From assembly GCA_003446295.1 (NCBI GenBank), contig DMBB01000252.1, positions 1-7,212 on the forward strand: a stretch of 7,212 bases of DNA, written 5' to 3'. Position 1 is the first letter of the stretch. Each line of letters starts with the position of its first letter. Below are positions 5,057-7,212 of the stretch, piece by piece. This DNA is from Erysipelotrichaceae bacterium (GTDB lineage: Bacteria > Bacillota_I > Bacilli_A > Erysipelotrichales > Erysipelotrichaceae). The translations under genes were made by a program, and so were the position numbers. The notes below the pieces were generated by a model, which made no database searches, was not told where the DNA came from, and saw nothing but the letters and a program-made list of their open reading frames with translations.

Positions 5057-6043
5057 ATGACAGAAATGAAACAGAAAAACACAGTCAGTGATGAGGAACT
5101 GGCTTATGCAAACCGGGTCATACAGATCCTGAAGCAGTATTATCACCGGCATGTCATTGGCCAGGAAGCTCTTGGAGATGCTCTGATCTCATCGATCATG
5201 GCTGACGGTCATATTCTGATCGAATCGGTACCTGGTCTTGCCAAGACTACAGCCGCCAAGGCGATTGCCTCTGCAGTCAATGCGTCTTTTTCAAGGATCC
5301 AGTGCACACCGGACCTGCTTCCGTCCGATATTACCGGAACACAGGTATACAACAGGAACACAGCACAGTTTGAGACGGTATTCGGACCGGTGTTTTCCAA
5401 TTTTGTACTGCTGGATGAGATCAACAGATCCAGCGCAAAGACACAGGCTGCCATGCTTGAGGCAATGCAGGAAAAACAGGTGACGATCGCAGGGGTCAGC
5501 TATCATATGCCGGAAGATCTGTTTATTGTGATCGCGACGCAGAACCCGATCGAACAGGAAGGAACATATATGCTGTCGGAGGCACAGACCGACCGTTTCC
5601 TGATCAAAGAGAAGCTGGATTATCCGGATGTGCATGAAGAAGCGAAGATCCTCCGTCTGCTGGAAAAGGAAACAGCCAAAGACGAGGCAGTCCTGTCAAC
5701 AGAGCATATCCGCACATTGCAGCGTATCTGCAGGAACGTATACATTGATCAGGCGATCATCAATTACATTGCCAGGATCGTGTCTGCCACAAGAATGCCT
5801 TCGGAAGAAATGAAGCAGTATATCCGCTTCGGTGCATCCGTCAGGGCCTCGATCGCTTTCATGAAGATGAGCAAGGCACATGCACTGCTGTCAGGACGCA
5901 GTTATGTGATCCCTGAAGATGTGAAGGCCGTACGCTATGGTGTCCTGCGTCACAGGATCTCATTGAGCTACAGTGCTGTATCCCAGAAAATACAGCCGGA
6001 AGACCTGATCGATCAGATCTTCAGCGGGATACCTACACCATGA
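5057..6043 (+). CDS. MoxR family AAA+ ATPase
   Basis: MoxR proteins are cytosolic AAA+ ATPases that act as chaperone-like remodelers for partner proteins, typically von Willebrand A-domain proteins encoded beside them. The 328 residues show Walker A SVPGLAKTT (57-65, Lys63), the TPDLLPSDITG block (84-94), Walker B FVLLDEINRS (116-125, Asp120 and Glu121), sensor 1 ATQNP (160-164), the arginine-finger region EAQTDRF (175-181) and a sensor 2 type arginine in GASVRAS (259-265), followed by the C-terminal helical lid. Length is normal for the family (about 310-330). The ribosome binding site AGGTGGG (5040-5046) is ten bases before the ATG. It ends with a four-base ATGA overlap with the DUF58 gene, a sign of coupled translation. 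Its real substrate in this organism cannot be told from sequence. Confidence 0.94.
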   Translation: MTEMKQKNTVSDEELAYANRVIQILKQYYHRHVIGQEALGDALISSIMADGHILIESVPGLAKTTAAKAIASAVNASFSRIQCTPDLLPSDITGTQVYNRNTAQFETVFGPVFSNFVLLDEINRSSAKTQAAMLEAMQEKQVTIAGVSYHMPEDLFIVIATQNPIEQEGTYMLSEAQTDRFLIKEKLDYPDVHEEAKILRLLEKETAKDEAVLSTEHIRTLQRICRNVYIDQAIINYIARIVSATRMPSEEMKQYIRFGASVRASIAFMKMSKAHALLSGRSYVIPEDVKAVRYGVLRHRISLSYSAVSQKIQPEDLIDQIFSGIPTP

Positions 6044-6900
6044 TGGATTACATTCTGCTGGATGAGATCAGCACATCCATCCGGCTGTACGAATCCAGAA
6101 AAAGCATGAATCCGACAGACGGTCTGTTTTCATCGGTCTATCAGGGATCCGGCATGGACTTTGATGATCTGAGAACATATACTGCAGGCGACCGCATCAG
6201 GGATATTGACTGGAAAGCGAGTTCCAGAAGTGAAGATATCCTTGTCCGCAGGAGTACTGAGGAACGCAGACATCATGTCCTGTTCATCATGGATACGGGA
6301 AAAGGCATGATGGCTGATACACCGCAGTTCGTGATGAAGGCAGCGCTTGCCGTAAGGACGATGGGAGCGGTCGGATATCTGCTGAACAGGCAGTCAGCTG
6401 ATCTGGCAGAGATGCTTTCCGTCAGGGAAGCGATCGATTATATTCCCTTTTCCTCAGGCAATGTATATCTTCAGAATATGATGAACCGCTATGCGGATGC
6501 TGTGGGGGATGGGAAACAGACAGTCAGCGAAGTGCTGCGTTATGCGGATGAGCGTATTGGAAGACGCTGTCTGATATTTGTGCTGACAGATATGGAAGGC
6601 ATATCAAAACTGAACGAAGAGCTGATCTCTGCAGCTGTGTACAGACATGATCTGTTTGTAATACGCATTGATGATGCGTGGCTGTGCGCAGACAACAGCT
6701 TTGATATTTTCAGCGGGCGTTATGCCGACACACAGTATTTCATGACTCCGGCATTGCAGGAAACGGAAAAGCGTGTGCGTCAGGAGATCCTGGACAGCGC
6801 GGAAAAACTGTTTCTGAAATACGGCGTCCGTCATACAAGTCTTGCAAAAGAAGATGAACTTTTGGAACGGATCGACGAATTATTCAGGTTTCAGGGGTGA
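6040..6900 (+). CDS. DUF58 domain-containing protein (MoxR partner)
   Basis: DUF58 proteins are almost always encoded next to MoxR ATPases and resemble von Willebrand A domains. The family core is clear: GSGMDFDDLRTYTAGDRIRD (residues 36-55), followed by IDWKASSRSEDILVRRSTEE, the counterpart of the usual GDxxRxIDWxxxAR pattern. The vWA-like strand LFIMDTGKGM (81-90) and the LTDME segment (182-186) follow. The metal-site motif DxSxS is replaced by DTGKG, so both serine ligands are missing. No membrane segment is evident in the 286 residues, so the protein is probably cytosolic; some family members have N-terminal membrane helices. The start at 6040 overlaps the moxR stop by four bases; ATG at 6043 is also possible. 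Ribosome binding is weak here, consistent with translational coupling. Confidence 0.9.
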   Translation: MMDYILLDEISTSIRLYESRKSMNPTDGLFSSVYQGSGMDFDDLRTYTAGDRIRDIDWKASSRSEDILVRRSTEERRHHVLFIMDTGKGMMADTPQFVMKAALAVRTMGAVGYLLNRQSADLAEMLSVREAIDYIPFSSGNVYLQNMMNRYADAVGDGKQTVSEVLRYADERIGRRCLIFVLTDMEGISKLNEELISAAVYRHDLFVIRIDDAWLCADNSFDIFSGRYADTQYFMTPALQETEKRVRQEILDSAEKLFLKYGVRHTSLAKEDELLERIDELFRFQG

Positions 6901-6904
6901 AGTT

Positions 6905-7212
6905 ATGAACATTACAGTAGGTCTGCAGGATGTCAGAATGTTTTCGTTCTTCTGGCTGCTGGCGGCGGTTCTCGGTCTGGCAGCAGCTGTTTTCCTTGTG
7001 CGTCAGGTGATCGGAAAGCACAGACAGACACAGAAAGCAGCTGAAGAAGAGGTTTCCCTGCAGGATAAATATCTTGAGAAGCTGAAACACCTGGAGCAGG
7101 AATATCTGCACAATCAGATCAGTGTGCGCAGCGCATACCAGACATTAAGCAGAACGGTGAGGGAATACGGATCCGAACTGACAGGGATCCCGATGGACAG
7201 GCTGACGCTTGC
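6905..7212 (+). CDS. Single-pass membrane protein resembling DUF4381/Bat accessory proteins (truncated by window end)
   Basis: The frame is open to the window edge, giving 102 residues of an incomplete protein. One strong membrane helix (about 13-35, MFSFFWLLAAVLGLAAAVFLV) is followed by basic residues and then a charged, mainly helical region (45-85). The part SAYQTLSRTVREYGSELTGIPMDRLTL (76-102) resembles the LSxxLRxYL...G...Tl pattern of DUF4381-type proteins, which sit between DUF58 and vWA genes in MoxR/Bat clusters. The short region before the helix and the cytosolic tail suggest an anchor or adaptor for the complex. The ribosome binding site AGGGG (6893-6897) overlaps the end of the DUF58 gene, and the start lies four bases after that stop. 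The family call is tentative; gene reality is well supported by position, start signal and open frame. Confidence 0.75.
   Translation, partial: MNITVGLQDVRMFSFFWLLAAVLGLAAAVFLVRQVIGKHRQTQKAAEEEVSLQDKYLEKLKHLEQEYLHNQISVRSAYQTLSRTVREYGSELTGIPMDRLTL

Noticed and set aside
1..7212. CRISPR array, tRNA, rRNA or insertion sequence
   Set aside because: No regularly spaced repeats, cloverleaf-like GGTTCGAATCC blocks, transposase motifs or terminal inverted repeats were seen on either strand.

Overview
The window carries plus-strand genes only, tightly packed, with strong purine-rich ribosome binding sites, roughly 50% GC by eye, a GTG start and frequent ATC/CTG codons. This fits a Gram-positive bacterium of the Bacillota, possibly a gut or oral Erysipelotrichia-type or clostridial lineage. 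The lineage is inferred from protein style; no marker gene is present.

Region 1 (1-3978) is a methionine-uptake operon. It contains metN (ATPase, 39-1127), metI (permease, 1111-1824, overlapping metN), metQ (binding lipoprotein, 1829-2770) and an M20-type metal-dependent amidohydrolase (2772-3922), and it ends at a clear intrinsic terminator (3948-3978). The bases just before metN look like the 3' end of a leader terminator, so a methionine- or SAM-sensing leader may lie just outside the window. Two of these genes are abnormal. The MetQ chain appears to be a complete, in-frame circular permutation: signal peptide and lipobox, then the part that is normally the second half of MetQ, then a linker, then the part that is normally the first half. 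The amidohydrolase has an internal deletion plus frameshift at its catalytic core and is probably a pseudogene. MetN also carries an insertion of about 18 residues between Walker A and the Q-loop.

Region 2 (3979-4917) is a two-gene unit: a small four-helix membrane protein of the YvlD / phage-holin-4-like family and a short flavodoxin-like protein, two bases apart. It appears to be driven by an extended -10 promoter placed so that the first mRNA would be leaderless. A perfect 13-bp palindrome (4117-4129), a likely repressor operator, abuts that promoter.

Region 3 (4918-7212) has an intergenic hairpin terminator followed by the start of a MoxR/Bat-type cluster: a MoxR AAA+ ATPase, a DUF58 protein with a degenerate MIDAS motif, and a truncated single-pass membrane protein resembling DUF4381/Bat accessory proteins. 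Such clusters usually continue with von Willebrand A-domain membrane proteins, expected beyond position 7212.

No RNA gene, CRISPR array, insertion sequence or phage structural gene was seen. The best candidate for something undescribed is the permuted MetQ.
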